A stretch of DNA of 64,000 bases, from positions 1 through 64,000 of the forward strand of contig VYZB01000723.1 in the NCBI GenBank assembly GCA_013397455.1. The letters run 5' to 3'. Positions 1-12,330 of the stretch are shown piece by piece; positions within the stretch are counted from its first letter, which is position 1, and every line of letters begins with the position of its first letter. The notes under the pieces are model-generated. The model did not search any database and was not told where the DNA came from. It was given only the letters and a program-made list of their open reading frames with translations. This stretch comes from Crotophaga sulcirostris (lineage: Eukaryota > Chordata > Aves > Cuculiformes > Crotophagidae). The position numbers and the translations under genes were made by a program.

Positions 1-174
1 CCAGGGAGGTGGTGGAGTCGCCGACCCTGGATGTGTTTAAGGGAAGATTGGATGAGGCACTGAGTGCCATGGTTTAGGTGATGCGTTGGTGTTAGTGTTG
101 GCTTATAGGTTGGACTTGATGATCTCAGAGGTCTCTTCCAACGTGGTTATACTGTGAAACTGTGAAACTGTGAA
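1..174 (+). mobile_element. CR1 LINE 3' end (young subfamily), cut by the window edge
   Basis: This is the 3' end of a CR1 non-LTR retrotransposon. Bases 3-77 encode the last residues of ORF2 ([20 protein letters not shown]... then stop TAG at 75-77). A short 3' UTR with the typical GGTTGGACTTGATGATCTC motif follows, then a tail of AACTGTGA-like octamers ending near 174. The sequence is almost the same as 4242-4402 further along, with only scattered substitutions. The element continues upstream of base 1, so its 5' end and total length are unknown. CR1 is the dominant LINE of birds and other sauropsids. It transposes by target-primed reverse transcription and usually leaves 5'-truncated copies. 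This piece cannot encode a working protein. Confidence 0.93.
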
Positions 175-1635
175 GGATTATAATCCAACTAACTACCCAA
201 CATGGGATTGCTTCAGCAAAGATACACAAAAAGAAGTCCAGAAGGTGTTTCCTGGCACATTCCTGGACTTTTTTATTTCCTTCCTGATAGTCGAATTCCT
301 AGATAAGAGACATTTCAATAACTGTTCTAAGAAAAACAGCAAAAAGCTTGCTTCATCTTTTCCTTAGACTACAGAGTAGTTTGCTTCTTTAACATTTTGC
401 AAATATGACCACAACCCTGAACATTGTGGAATATCCACAAGAACATAACACACTGCTCTCCTTATATTTAGGTATTATCCATTTTCTGTCACTCCCTTTG
501 GTCAGCCCAAGCCTCTAGCCAGATCTTCTTGGGACACAATTGCATGCTCACCACTGTTGGCAAAAATCTATTTTTTTACAATTTATTGGTTTGAGTTATT
601 TTTTTCTTGCTTCCATGCATAATATAAACACCTTTAAGCCTTTTATTGAACAAGAGTATTAGCAACATAAACTAGAATATTGTGCATAGGTATTTACCTC
701 CCCATCTGTGTTCTACTAGCAGTTTTAAATGGACTTCCTTGGTAATATAATTAAACTTTCTTCTGCTTTTATCACAGCTTTTTTTAAACTGCATTCTCAT
801 TTCTGGGAGAAAAGGAAAAAGATTTTGTTACAGTGATATATATTTTGTATTAACAAAAATGCATCTGTAATAATGAAAAAAAATTTTCTAAATTCAGTGA
901 ATCTTGATATATAGTTCAAGCAAAACTTGTAATACCTGTGTGGCATTTTCTGGATTTTCAGATATCCTCATTTCCTGCATGTATGTGTGCACAAAGAGCT
1001 TGTGGTACTCTGGCAGTACTCGACACCAGCATTGGTGAAGAACAGTTTAGTACTGAACTCAAATCTATGTGCTGTGTGCAGGGGATCCTGGCTCTCAGCT
1101 GATATTCTGTAGTAAATGAATTAATTCTCTGATCCTCATCCTCCCTCTGCTGTGCTGCTGCTGAAGTGATAGTTGCAGCAGAGAACCTGTGCTGCAGAAT
1201 GGGAATGCACAAGTATTCAAAACTACTACTTCAGCTTCTGGACCATCTCCCACTTCCTGCCTTACACCAAAGGACAATAATTAGTTGGAGACTTTGAGAT
1301 GAAATGCTGTCTCCAAGACCAATTTTCTGCTTCTCCAAAATTTATTCTGTTGCTTTCACCAGGGGGAAACATGGATAAAACTCAGCCTCTTTAGTTCAGC
1401 ATTGCTTTGATCCCAGTGCACCAGAGAGCAGGGAACTTCAGATGACACACGGAAAGAAGGAAACAAGGCAAGATCAAAGATCCACAAAGCACTGTGCTCT
1501 GCTTCTGCCCTTCTCCTGCTGTCCCACGACCTTTGCTATCAGAGGTGTAAGCAGGAAACAAACCTTCTGAGGCACCTCCTTACTGAACAATTGAGTGTTC
1601 TGTGCCATACAAAAAAAGAAGCGTGGCCAGCAGGT
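175..1635. other. Unique AT-rich non-coding stretch
   Basis: No gene or recognisable repeat is seen between the two CR1 pieces. The stretch is AT-rich, with poly-T and poly-A runs, for example around 570-605 and 775-790. Open frames are under 100 codons and lack recognisable domains. Confidence 0.6.
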
Positions 1636-2186
1636 CTCTGCTCTGCTCTTGTGAGACCCCACCGGGAGTAGTGTGTCCAGTTCTGGAATTCCCAACGCAA
1701 GAAGGACATGGAAATGTTGGAACGGGTCCAGAGAAGGGCAATGAAGATGATCTGATGGCTGCAGCACCTCTACTATGAGGACAGGCTGAGAGAGTTAGGA
1801 TTGCTTAGCCTGGAGAAGAGAAGGCTCCAGGGAGATCTCACAGCAGCCTTCCAGTACTTGAAGGGGGCTATAGGAAAGCTGGGGAGGAATTTTTTATAAG
1901 AGCTTGTAGTAATAAGACGAGGGGAAATGGTTTTAAACTGGAAGGGGGAAGACTTAGATTAGACATTAGGAAGAAATTCTTCGCCATGAGGGTGGTGAGA
2001 CACTGGCACAGGTTGCCCAGGGAAGCTGTGAATGCCCACTGCCCATAAATGTTCAAGGCCAGGTTGCATGCGGCCTTGATCAGCCTGGGCTGGTGGAAGG
2101 TGTCCCTGCCCATGGCAGGGGCATGGAACTGGATGATCTTTAAGGTTTCTTCCAAGCCAAACCATTCTATGATTCTATCATTCTAA
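1636..2186 (+). mobile_element. CR1 LINE 3' fragment, older subfamily with ATTCTATG-type tail
   Basis: This is a 5'-truncated CR1 copy of about 550 bp. It can be followed as decayed ORF2 C-terminal sequence: a region like LERVQRRAMKM near 1716-1750, [19 protein letters not shown] near 1785-1840, then a [20 protein letters not shown] block near 1936-1980. The 3' UTR contains the avian-type GTCCCTGCCCATGGCAGGGG segment (about 2101-2120) and a GGATGATCTTTAAGGTTTCTTCCAA motif. The tail is ATTCTATGATTCTATCATTCTA (2164-2185). Frameshifts and in-frame stops are present, so it is a fossil. The tail and UTR differ from the ATACTGTG-tailed copies at 1-174, 3875, 41164 and 59625, so it belongs to a different, older-looking lineage. 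Confidence 0.93.
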
Positions 2187-3874
2187 ATAAGTGAAATTAA
2201 TGCATTTATATAGCAACCTTCCTCTTGAGCAGTGTATGATACCTGATCCCAGGTTTTACAGATGCGAAAAGCCTTTTTTACTACTGATACCCACATTAGG
2301 ACCCTGATTTGGTAAAGAGTTTATGTGCATGTGCCTTGGGAGCTCTTTTTTTCTCTGGGTTGTACCTGAGGGCAAAAATGTGCCTGGAAAGCAGGTAGAA
2401 CAACAAGCACAGAAAAGCGAGAAGACAGGGTAGCAATGCTCCAGGCTGCAGAGATCCCCTCTGGGCAGTCTGTGGGGAACAGGAAGACACAGGAAGTGAG
2501 TGCCTCACAATGAAATTTTGCATCCTAACATGTGCACACTGCAGAGGTCAAGACAACCCTAGGTCAGTTTCTTCCTTGACACTCTTCAGTGAACAGAGGA
2601 TGTGGTTCAAGCTTTGCACTGTGGTAGTGCAGCTTGTGGCATTGGCTGAAGATTGGCTGTGGAGTGAGGCAGTGCCTAGCCTTTGTCTTCATGAGATGAC
2701 TAACTCACCAGGAAGGAGGAGGACTGAGCAGCTCTGGCACAGAAGCACGAGGCAGGGAGCAGGGCAGAAAGACTTTCCAATGGAGAGTAGATGTGAGTCC
2801 TGACTTAGCAGCCCAATCAGCCCATCACTGTGCTGGATGAAGGAGCTACTCCCTTTCTGTGGGTGACGTGCAACAGCTTGATAAGAAAATACATGCTTAC
2901 CAAGGATCTGCTGCCTCTAGCAAGTTCCTAGTGCATGCATATCGTGTTGCTCAGAAAGAGATTATTCATAACCATACTGTCCTGGCGAATAACATGTAGC
3001 GGCAATGGCTCTATCATCAAAAGTAAATTTTATCAAACAGGACAGCTAAAGGGAAATAGCTATGTGAAGATAGGCGAGCCTGCAACAGACCTGGGCTAAA
3101 ATGTAACTTACCAAAGGATGTTCTGGTGGAGACCAGCTGGTCATGACACACGTGGAAGTCTCGCAAAGTTTATGCTTTCCTGTTTTATGATGGTGGTGCT
3201 GTAACAGAAGCCAACCAGTTACAAAACCTGGACCACAGCTCTCCTCATCCCACCATTAATAAATACTAAAGGCGTGGCACACCAGAGGCACCAGTTCCCT
3301 GGCAATTTGTAATTTCTGTGTAATATGGCACTTGTAGTGAAAACCACACACTCATTAGCCAATACTGCAAATGGGGAAGAAAGTGGCTTTCACCTTGACC
3401 TATTATGCACCTGCAGAACTGTCACCTTTGCAAGTGTCATAGTTCAGTCATGGAATTTTCTTGCTGAGAGGAATCTCTCCTGCACAGCATCTCAGCAAAA
3501 GAGCACTTAACTTCATCAACCTCTTCCCACTGTTGTGTGTGGGCTTTGGCTTACTGTAATGTAAAGCCTGAAGGGTTACAGGGAGCAGCTGGGACGAAGA
3601 TCACACAGAAAGTGGGCAAAGTTGACATCACACTTTCACTGGCCTCTTTGTCCTTGCTGGTTTGCCTTACTCATCTTTGCTTTCTCTGACTTAGCCTCCC
3701 CTTGCCAAACCAATTAAAGTGTCTTGCAAGAAGTAGCTGGGAAATTCCCGTGCAGCACATGGGGAAGATGTGGTATTAGGATGTGAAATTATGACTGCAG
3801 TATAGTTGGGTGAAGAGGGCAGTGATGCTGCAGAGTCAGAGCCTGTGGGTCCCAGCTTGTGAGTTATTCCTTAA
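2187..3874. other. Unique non-coding stretch between two CR1 copies
   Basis: No coding exon or RNA gene is recognised. The sequence is of mixed composition, and short open frames such as the 97 codons at 2510-2803 show no domain. The left part (about 2220-2290) includes a segment with weak similarity to a degraded SINE, but it is too poor to call. Confidence 0.55.
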
Positions 3875-4402
3875 GGAAGGCCTCACCTTGAATACTGCGT
3901 ACAGTTCTGGGTCCCTCAGTTTGGGAAAGATGTCAGGATACTGGAGAATGTCCAGAGGAGGGCAACAAAGATGGTGAAGGGGCTGGAACACAAGCCCTAC
4001 GAGGAGCGACTGAGGGAGCTGGGGCTGTTTAGTCTGGAGAAGAGGAGGCTCAGGGGTGACCTTATTGCTCTCTACAACTACCTAAAAGGAGGTTGTAGTC
4101 AAGCGGGCGTTGGTCTCTTCTCCCAGGTGACCAGTGACAGAACTAGAGGGCACGGACTTAAACTTCGTCAGGGGAGGTTTAGACTTGATGTTAGGAAGAA
4201 GTTCTTCACTGAAAGGGTGATTGGCCACTGGAATGTGCTACCCAGGGAGGTGGTGGAGTCGCCGACCCTGGATGTGTTTAAGGGAAGACTGGATGAGGCA
4301 CTCAGTGCCATGGTTTAGGTGATGAGATGGTGTTAGTGTTGGCTTATAGGTTGGACTTGATGATCTCAGAGGTCCCTTCCAACCTGGTGGTGATACTGTG
4401 AC
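3875..4402 (+). mobile_element. CR1 LINE, young 5'-truncated copy
   Basis: This is a well-preserved 5'-truncated CR1 of about 530 bp. It starts inside ORF2 around the [10 protein letters not shown] motif (codons from 3881), runs without interruption to the ORF2 stop at 4316-4318, and continues into a 3' UTR with GGTTGGACTTGATGATCTC and the tail GATACTGTGAC ending near 4402. The ORF2 C-terminus differs from the reverse-oriented copy at 41263-41610 at only 6 of 115 residues, which implies recent insertion from closely related sources. Truncation at the 5' end is the normal outcome of target-primed reverse transcription. There is no promoter, ORF1 or complete reverse transcriptase, so the copy cannot move by itself. 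Confidence 0.96.
3881..4318 (+). pseudogene. CR1 ORF2 C-terminal fragment, uninterrupted frame
   Basis: This open frame encodes the C-terminal 145 residues of CR1 ORF2, downstream of the reverse-transcriptase catalytic core. Visible family landmarks, in order, are [77 protein letters not shown] and [16 protein letters not shown]. The catalytic palm motifs (the LDFSKAF-type motif and FADD) and the endonuclease are missing because of 5' truncation. The frame is intact because the copy is young, not because the fragment is selected. An internal ATG at 3971 gives a 115-codon frame, but that start has no biological meaning. Confidence 0.93.
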
Positions 4403-7400
4403 AGTTATGGAAATAAGCTTTTAAAACTTCCACTGTTTCTGCTAGCCTGATGTTTTGTTCCTGACTGCCTGCTTTTCTTCTGGTAGCTGGAAATGTGTCC
4501 CATGCCGCTAGCTACTCCTCTGGAGAACAATCCCTGAACCTATGGATGTGACAGGGTGAGTCCTATCTTCCTTGTTCACAGACCCATCTCTTTTCTTTGC
4601 TCTACTAATGATGGCAGACGTGGCACACAGGAAGAGGGTCCAGAACAGTTTCTGAGTCCCTGACTATCCATGCTGCCTGTCTGGCAAGCATAAGCCCAGG
4701 CCTGCCAACAGATGCAGTGCTACGGGAAGAGGTCTGAGTTTCCCCACAGGCAGCTGGTTACAGAAGGGCTTCTCTGTCTTCTGTCTTTCCATAAGCTGTG
4801 ATACTGGCTAGTTTTAGGGTTACAGAGCCAACACTGGTCATCCAAAGCCAGCAGAAGCTCTGGGTGAACCTTGAAAAACGACAAACGACCTTTCTTACAC
4901 TACGAAGTAAAATATGTGAGAGAGATGGGAAACTTTGTTTTCAAGAATCATCCCTGGCAGTGTGCAAGGACTCTCAGAACAGACCTCCAACCTGCTCTGA
5001 ACATTTGCTTTCTGCAGAACCAGTCTTTAGGCTCATGGACACTCTGATGGAGTGACAGTACACTGCTTTTGGATGTACCATATTACCGTTAGATGCAAAA
5101 AAACCAGAAACCTGTTCGCATCCTGCCACTAGCTAGCTGCATAGTGACTTTTTTTCTTTGCATTATTACTGTTGGAATTTTTGTATGTATGTTTGATGCC
5201 ATAATTTAACACAGTCAAGTACCACACTGGGAATAAAAAGAGAAACCATTTTGCTTTCCAACTCATATCCTAGATTTCCTAACAGTATTACTTTGATTTT
5301 GACAGGAAGTAGATTGATTTTTCTGTGGAAATTCAGAACCACATTTGGAGGTATAGGAACCATTTTTACTTCCCGTTTTTCCTCATCATGTTTTTGCAGC
5401 CCTGCAACTTGCCTTCCCTCACTGTTTATTCCTTTCAGAAAACAAACTTTTACTACAGTAATTAAACAGAACATATCTCTCCTTACAACACTAGTGCTCA
5501 AGCCATAAAACTTTTTTCTAGATAAATGAATAAGTAGTTAACTAGGAAATGGCTGAAAAGGTGTAATCCTTACTATAGTATTTGAGTACAAGTTATTCCT
5601 AAGGACCTAAGCACATCACAGAGATAACCTACTCTGATCTCATGTGTAGACACTAAATTTCAGCAGATTTGAACTGAATGACACTATTTCTTATGTTTTT
5701 TTTTAAAACCTGCAAATATGGGAAGATCTACCCTGTTGCTCAGTGCTTTGTGACTCACTCTCTATAAACCTTGCCACTTTTGTTTCTGGTCTGAATTACT
5801 CTAGCTCTGGCTCCTAGCCATGCCTTCTTTCTTCAGCATGTTTTGCTACAGAAAAGGAAGGTCTGTTGGGAGTGATGTTGTCTTTGTCATTTGTGTATCA
5901 TTACAGATTAATTACAGGTATTGCCATGAACTCTGGAGCATAGAACACAAACAATTCCTTAGCATTAAGCCAGATATTTTCCCTGCAGTCTCTCCAAAGC
6001 AAAGGCAGTACTGACAAGAATGCAAAGACTCTGCAACCAGTTAGTGACAAACTCAACCTGCACCTGAACATGTTTATTAGTAACTTACGAAGTGTGTTTC
6101 AGCAGCATCATGAAATATATTGCATTATTGCTGACACCATTGTCCCTATAACAGTAGTATTGCCAAAACAATGCAAGTATAATGGTGTAACATTAGTGGA
6201 GCTCACTCTGCACCTTGGAGATAAACAAAATCAAAGTGAGTATAATGTTCTCAGGGGCAGAAGCTGAGTAACAAGCTAGGCAGGCACAAATGTATTGTCT
6301 CTGATGTTAACATTGAAAAAGTGGGTTCAGTCCCCATAGTTCATTCCTTCCTCAGAAACATACAGGATGGCTGGATGAACTTTCCTGTGCAAAACATTTA
6401 ATCACACTCCTCTACTAGCCTTCCTTCATTTCTCTGTACTTCTGTCTTGTCTGTTTTCCCAAGTATTTTTTGGAGTAGTCATGACTTGCTACAATTGTTC
6501 TTACCTGTCCTCTCTGCATCCTAAGGACAAAATTCTGAAATGTGACGGTAGTGAACACAGACCACAGGAATTGCAAACAGGAACTTGTCTCCCTCACAAG
6601 AGGATTAGGTGGCACAATGAACTCACAGTGACATAACATTATTTTACTTCAGAGCATTTTTGTACCAGAAAATTACTTATAAATGCTCAGAGAGACTACT
6701 CACACTTAAATAGTTTGTTTTGAAAGGTAACACAGACTAATTTTCCTGGATGACCAGCAGACTAGTTGTACATGTGATACTACCTGTGGATATCTCCTGC
6801 TTGCACACAGATAACCACCTTACCGTACCCAGTGTGGCTGCTCACAAGGAAAGCAAATCACAGATACAACATGATCAGCTCATAAACCAACCTAAAGACA
6901 TTGGTTTTTGTTAAAGAGTCTTCTGAGGATCACAGGCAAGTGACAGACTAGCCTATTTAAGTCATAGTTTCCTACAGATAGGAGAGCAATTCCTCATCTC
7001 TTTTCATACCCAGTATTCAGAAAACGTACTGCAGCCATTCTGTTATCACGTATGCTAGATCTAATGAACATTAGAAAACCCATGCAATAGGCTGCGCAAT
7101 GTCTTTCTGTTTGCAGTGGTTTTCCCGCGTTTCATGGAGGACACACTGAATCCCTATAGCTGCAGTCCAATCCATCTCATAAACACCGCAGTGTACACCT
7201 ACTGGAGCGTGCAGTGCCCCAGTATTGGAAGCCTAACCTAGAGAAGAAGAGGGTAAGTCTCACAGAAGGAAGAAGTATCCATAAATCACTCATCACGCTC
7301 GCTGTTGGCACTGTGCAAATAATGCTATTACTTTCCACTTTGTCTATGGTAACTACATGACAATTGTTGTCAAAGACTGACATTTTAACAGCTTCTTAGG

Positions 7401-10193
7401 TATTACCTCCTTACCTGCCTCTCAATTTTCCTAGAAACAGATGCATTCAGAGAACAGACCAGAGAACTAAATTAAGTCTTGGTGAGCTGCAAACAGCTCT
7501 TGAAAAGTATTTACTTTCTCACATTTAACTGATGCATTTCTCCTCTCCAGCTCTGACATACCCTTTAAAATAAAACAGTAGGCTGCAAATGTGCTGCCGC
7601 GCAACCTTCACTTTTGCAAGTTCAGGCAAAGGGGAGAGGCACACCTTGCTGGAAAGGCTCAAAGCGTGACGATGAGGTCCCAGTTTCCTTAATTCCTGCA
7701 AGTCTGGGCAGAGAATCATTGAGTGGCTCTGACCTGACTGTTATGACATGCTTGGCTGCTGCTAGATGTTTTAATTCCAAAGTTCATGAGTTTATTCATG
7801 CTTCAGAGCCAAAATGAGGAAAAAGTATGAAGATAAAACACTGAACCTTCAACTTCAGGCCTAGTGACCAACAGAGGCTTCAGGAAGACTGAAGTGGGAA
7901 GAGATGAAAGAAATTATCTCCAAAACAGAGTGGAGAAGCAAATTGCCTTACTATTGGCATAATAAAACACTGTCCCCAAAACACAGGGCCCGCAGGTGAT
8001 TTTCTGAGATTAGCTTGGTGTCTTGTACAGTGGACAAAGCAAGTTCATACTGCCCATGTCTGCATGAAATATGGCAAGTCCAAGACAAGACAGGGAGGGT
8101 AACTTCTTTCTGCCACTGTTGCAAGACAGTGTCTGTTTCCACTCATGTTTTCAAAAAGGACACTGGGGAATACAAGCAAAAGAATCTAAAACCATGTCTG
8201 AGATATGTAAAATCTGCTTCTCAGGAAGGACTGAAACTGTGTTCTTTTAACTTAAGATAACTTAAGAGAAAGATAAAAGGCAAATTGATTTTAAGTTTGT
8301 CTATGGAAGGAAGATTAACGGTCACTCTTTTTAGTAGGCAAGGATGTGAGACCACCTACTTTCTCCTCGGCAACAAATGGATCCTTTCCCTTTCTTCCAT
8401 CCAAAGTCATTGTTCTTTCCCCTACATCACCCCTTCATGACCCAAATGTATATGGCATTGAAAGTTTCATCAATAAATAGATCTCAGTGTGAAACATTCC
8501 TGCAAAGAAACATCTGAACTGATACAGTGTGTAGCCCTAAACAGCTGTTGGAGAGTTAAAAGAGAAAAGAAAAAGTTCTGAGAGTCCTGAGTACAAAAAA
8601 CTCTGTAGGTCAATATTGTTGTGAAGGAAAAGGTACACAAGCCACATTGTAAGGTCTGAATCCAGGCCGTACTTGGATGCTGAAGGAAGATTCAGACCAG
8701 AAAGAAGTATCATTTTCTGAATTGTAATAATTTCAATTTTTATACTAAAAATAAATAACTCAAAGGATGTTGTGGGATCTCTGTGCTTTGAATCTTTACT
8801 AAAGGTAGGATGTTTCTAAAGAAGGAGGACAGATTGTGAAGTGGAATCGGATGGTTTTTGCTAAACAGGTCAGGCTAGGGGATCTAGGTCCATGCTTCTT
8901 TCTGATGGAAACCTGGAACAATGGAATTTGTAGCTACTAATACCATGAAGCTGACAATCGCCAGTGGAACCATAACGATTTTTTCTAGAGAAAAATTTTC
9001 AGTGACTCAGTCCATAATAATTAGCTAATACACTGGTGCTATTTAGTTGGTTCTTTTTACTTGGCAAGTTTTCTGCATTAAATGAAATCTTAGTATGCAA
9101 ATATATAATCTACCCTAGTGGTTCTAATGCTTAAATTTCTTTCTTTCTTTAGATTAGGAGTTTGTTTCCCCTTGGAAAATTTGTCTCCTCACAACCACCA
9201 TATGTGTCTCAAAGGCAAGTTTTCTTTGGAAAAGTGTGAGGTGTTCCCACCAACCTATGACACATTTGCAGACAGTGACCTTTCTCCTTGTTCTGTAGGT
9301 AGTAGTATAGGTCCGGAAGCACATTCCTGTGATGAATTTGTGAGTCAGCCCTGATTTACTATCCAAAACCAATGCTATTACACTACAAAGCAATTCGTTA
9401 AATCCACTGATGAGGAGGAATCATTCCAGGATGCTGTGGATTTGCAGTACAGTTCTGAACAACACTGCCCGGAAACTTCATGGGGAGGAGGATCCTGGCA
9501 TGAAGGCAGCCCCAGCACTCAGTGTGAGTCACCTCTGGAGATAAGAAACATTAATGTCACAGGAAGACTTCTCCTGGACAAAACAGGTATTGACATAAAT
9601 GTTAAGGAAGGAACAGCCTCAAGAAAAAACAGAGCATGAGAAAAAAATGCCAACAAAGGCAGTGCCAGATTACTCTTTACCTCTCTTTGCCCAGGTGAGG
9701 AGTGACATGTCATAGACTTCTGGCCATTAGGGCTTAACTCTGAGGAGATGCCCTCAGGGGATTAAAATTTCCTAGCTCATTTTTTCAATGTAAGCTTGAG
9801 GATTGTAAAATGATTTCTCAGAGGATATCTGAAATGTCCTTCACCACTAACCCTTCCTTCTATTGTATGATACAGCAGCATTTGCTCAATGTGGCTGCCT
9901 GCTGCCAGATGACTCTACCTTTGGTCCCGCAAACAGTGAATATATCAGAAGATGAGTCACTCCATTTACGTGGTTGACCCTCTCCAGCCTGGGGGTGTAT
10001 GGTAACTGCCCACTGAGCTGATGAAACAAGTACTTTAGGAAGCAGTAGGTCAAAATCATGTCTTGTTTTTCCCAGGTGGTTGTGCCAGACTGGAGAATAA
10101 AACTAACAAATCCTTAGTCTTTTTACACCTCTGAATGTAGCACTAAAGACTTCGTAGATCAGTTTCAGCACTCTCAGGCAATACATTACACTA
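4403..10193. other. Unique AT-rich non-coding stretch
   Basis: No exon, RNA gene or clear transposon was recognised in these 5.8 kb. Open frames are shorter than about 115 codons, overlap on opposite strands and show no known motif. A 25-30 bp patch near 7230 resembles the CR1 LEKRR-coding sequence but is too short to call. The stretch is otherwise ordinary AT-rich vertebrate DNA. Confidence 0.55.
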
Positions 10194-10655
10194 ATCATAG
10201 AATCATAGAAATGTCCAAGTTGGAAGGGACCCAAAAGGATCATCAAGTCCAACTCCTATCCCCACATAGGACACTCCCAACATTCACTCCCAGTTTTGTG
10301 TCATTGGCAAACTTCATCAACAAACCCTCAAGTCCTTCATCCAGGTCATTTATGAAGGTATTGAAGAGCACTGGTCCCAGGATGGATCCCTGTGGGACCA
10401 CTAGAGACTGGATGGCAGCCTGATGTAACCCCATTGACTATGACTCTTTTGGCCCAACCTATCAGCCATTTGTGCACCCATTGTATAATGTGTTTATCCA
10501 GCTGTATTCTGGGCATTTTGTTTATGAGGATACTGTGAGAGACAGTACCAAAAGCCTTGCTGAAATCCCGGAAATGACAATGACGACTTTTCCATGATCG
10601 ACTAGGTGGGTGACTCTGCCATAGATGGATATTAAGTTTGTAATGAACACTTTAG
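10194..10655 (-). mobile_element. CR1 LINE with internal deletion, retaining reverse-transcriptase motifs
   Basis: Read on the minus strand, this element has two parts. From about 10655 down to about 10270 it encodes the middle of the CR1 reverse transcriptase: an FRDFSKAFGTVSH-like motif (about 10573-10536), then [20 protein letters not shown] and KFANDTKLG. Immediately after that, at about 10265-10194, comes the CR1 3' end: GGAGTTGGACTTGATGATCC, CCCTTCCAACTTGG and the tail TTCTATGATTCTATGATTA. In a full CR1, roughly 0.9 kb of C-terminal ORF2 sequence normally lies between FADDTKLG and the 3' UTR (my estimate from knowledge of the family). That part is missing here. Frameshifts and substitutions show an old copy. 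Confidence 0.9.
10243..10434 (-). pseudogene. CR1 reverse-transcriptase palm fragment with damaged catalytic motif
   Basis: This frame encodes about 40 residues of the CR1 reverse transcriptase, including [12 protein letters not shown] (motif B) and [10 protein letters not shown], then [10 protein letters not shown] (motif C). In working LINE enzymes motif C reads F-A-D-D, and its aspartates bind catalytic metal. Here the first aspartate is asparagine. In the preceding segment, motif A reads FRDFSKAFGT, where the family has LDFSKAFDT, so the second aspartate is glycine. The frame then runs into 3' UTR sequence because of the internal deletion. The fragment is plainly inactive. Confidence 0.88.
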
Positions 10656-12139
10656 TCCTGTTAATAAGTTAGAAGAAAGGTATCCAGTATCTTGGAGGTC
10701 TTGGTCCTATCTTTATCTATGCAAGTGACCAAGACACTGGAAAAAAGCTTCCTCCAACTATCTTTCCAGAGCAGCTGCTATTGTGGCACTAGGACACCAT
10801 ACTTAGAATTAATTTGTAGTCGCTTTTACAAAGTGGCTTTCAGAAAGCAAGAATGGATTTTTTTTCAGAAGTGTTTCAGCGCTTCCAGTGCAACAGTTTT
10901 CAGACACACAAGGAAATATATTCCCTCACCACCTTTGCAGCACTGGTGTGCTCCAAATCTTTGTGCTAATGAAAATGGGCTGTAAGGAAGAGCACTATCC
11001 CAAGTGCCTACAGCCTGAAGGGGCTGATTCAAAGCTAATTGAAATCAATGTATATTTCACTTCAGGTGAACCACGTGGGTAGTCAGTTATTGGGAGATTT
11101 TTTGTAGGATAAAATGGTTCAGTAAGTCTATCAGATTATGTTTGCTTGTACACTAACAACAAAATGATGTCACTGGACCTGTAACTTACTGTAGCTGGGG
11201 GTAGGTTCTTGTGGCTGGTGATATTGTGGGTTTTTTTATGAGAGTCTTTGTTGCATATGTGTTTGCATTTCAGCTACTCTCTACTAAGACATTCTCATCT
11301 TTGATTCTGTGCACAGATGATTATAATGTAAAGTGTATGCTCACCTGGACCGCTAGCAACAGAAAGCAGTTCTGGCCATGTTAAACTCTCATAGTAAACT
11401 GGACTGTCAAAGACCAGACAAGGAGGTTTTCAAATCTGTGTTAGTCTCTGAATTTTCAAAGAAATATGTCAGAGAGGTGTATCTATCTTACAGCTGCTTT
11501 AGATAATAAGTCCTGTTATTTTGGTTTTAAAGCTTAACAATTGCTAACAATGTAAATCCAGCTTGCCTTTTGCTCTACAGACTTAAAGAAAAAAAATTTT
11601 CCTTGCAGGAAGACATAAATGACAATTTTTAATTGTGCCTGTGAGGTTCCTGTACAATGTGTTGTGTAACCACTCAAATCCAAACTTTGCACTGCTATTA
11701 ATTGCATACTTTGCCATGGTCACTACATGGCAAAATCATGCTGATGCTAGTTTTGGGGTTTGAATGATGAATATCATAGGAAAGAAGCATAGCACACTCA
11801 TCAGCAAAGTGAAAATTACTGCACTAAGACCACATATAGAAACACCACTCCACAGTAATGTGAAGGTTACTATGGTATCATGACCGTGTAATGTAAGATG
11901 TGTGCCTTGAATGCTATTTGCAATTTTTACAGGGGCACAGACAAATGTGTTCAGTGTTGAAGAAAAATCTTGCGTATTCTACATATCACACAATGTAAAG
12001 CCAACAGAAGGTGAAACTAAATCCACTATATGGTAGATGGACAAATATTAAAATATAAAGCCACATAACTCCTTAGAAATGGCTTATTCACATTGCATCA
12101 ACAGTATCATTGTTGGGATGGTAACATAAATTTTTGTAG
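10656..12139. other. Unique non-coding stretch
   Basis: No gene is recognised. Two overlapping short open frames at 10692-11082 have no known domain. The interval is AT-rich. Confidence 0.5.
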
Positions 12140-12330
12140 TTATGGTGCCCATTGGAAGAGATCTTGGAGCTGAAGGCACCCCATTTCCTGTTCTACTACA
12201 CCCCAGGAGGTTCATACTAAGACCTATGACTGTGCAATATCTTTTTCAAATACACAGCCTGTGTTTAAATGTCCCATCTCAAAACTAGCACTTCAGTACA
12301 GAAGAACATGGTAAGTATTTGTGGTCTCCT
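12140..12330 (-). repeat. Possible ancient CR1-family remnant
   Basis: The plus strand reads like the reverse complement of an old CR1 3' end. A TTGGAAGAGATCTTGGAG block at about 12153 is followed by a CCCATTTCCTGTTCTA-like segment, and then by ACAGCCTGTGTTTAAATGTCCC. That last part resembles the segment preceding the conserved GATGG...TTCC block of amniote CR1/L3 elements. Similarity is patchy and judged by eye, so the boundaries and even the assignment are tentative. Confidence 0.35.

Noticed and set aside
1868..2165. Two overlapping minus-strand open frames of 68 and 95 codons
   Set aside because: They are antisense shadows of the CR1 copy at 1636-2186.
7225..7255. Short similarity to the CR1 LEKRR-coding segment
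   Set aside because: Only about 25 bases match, and neither side continues into CR1 sequence.
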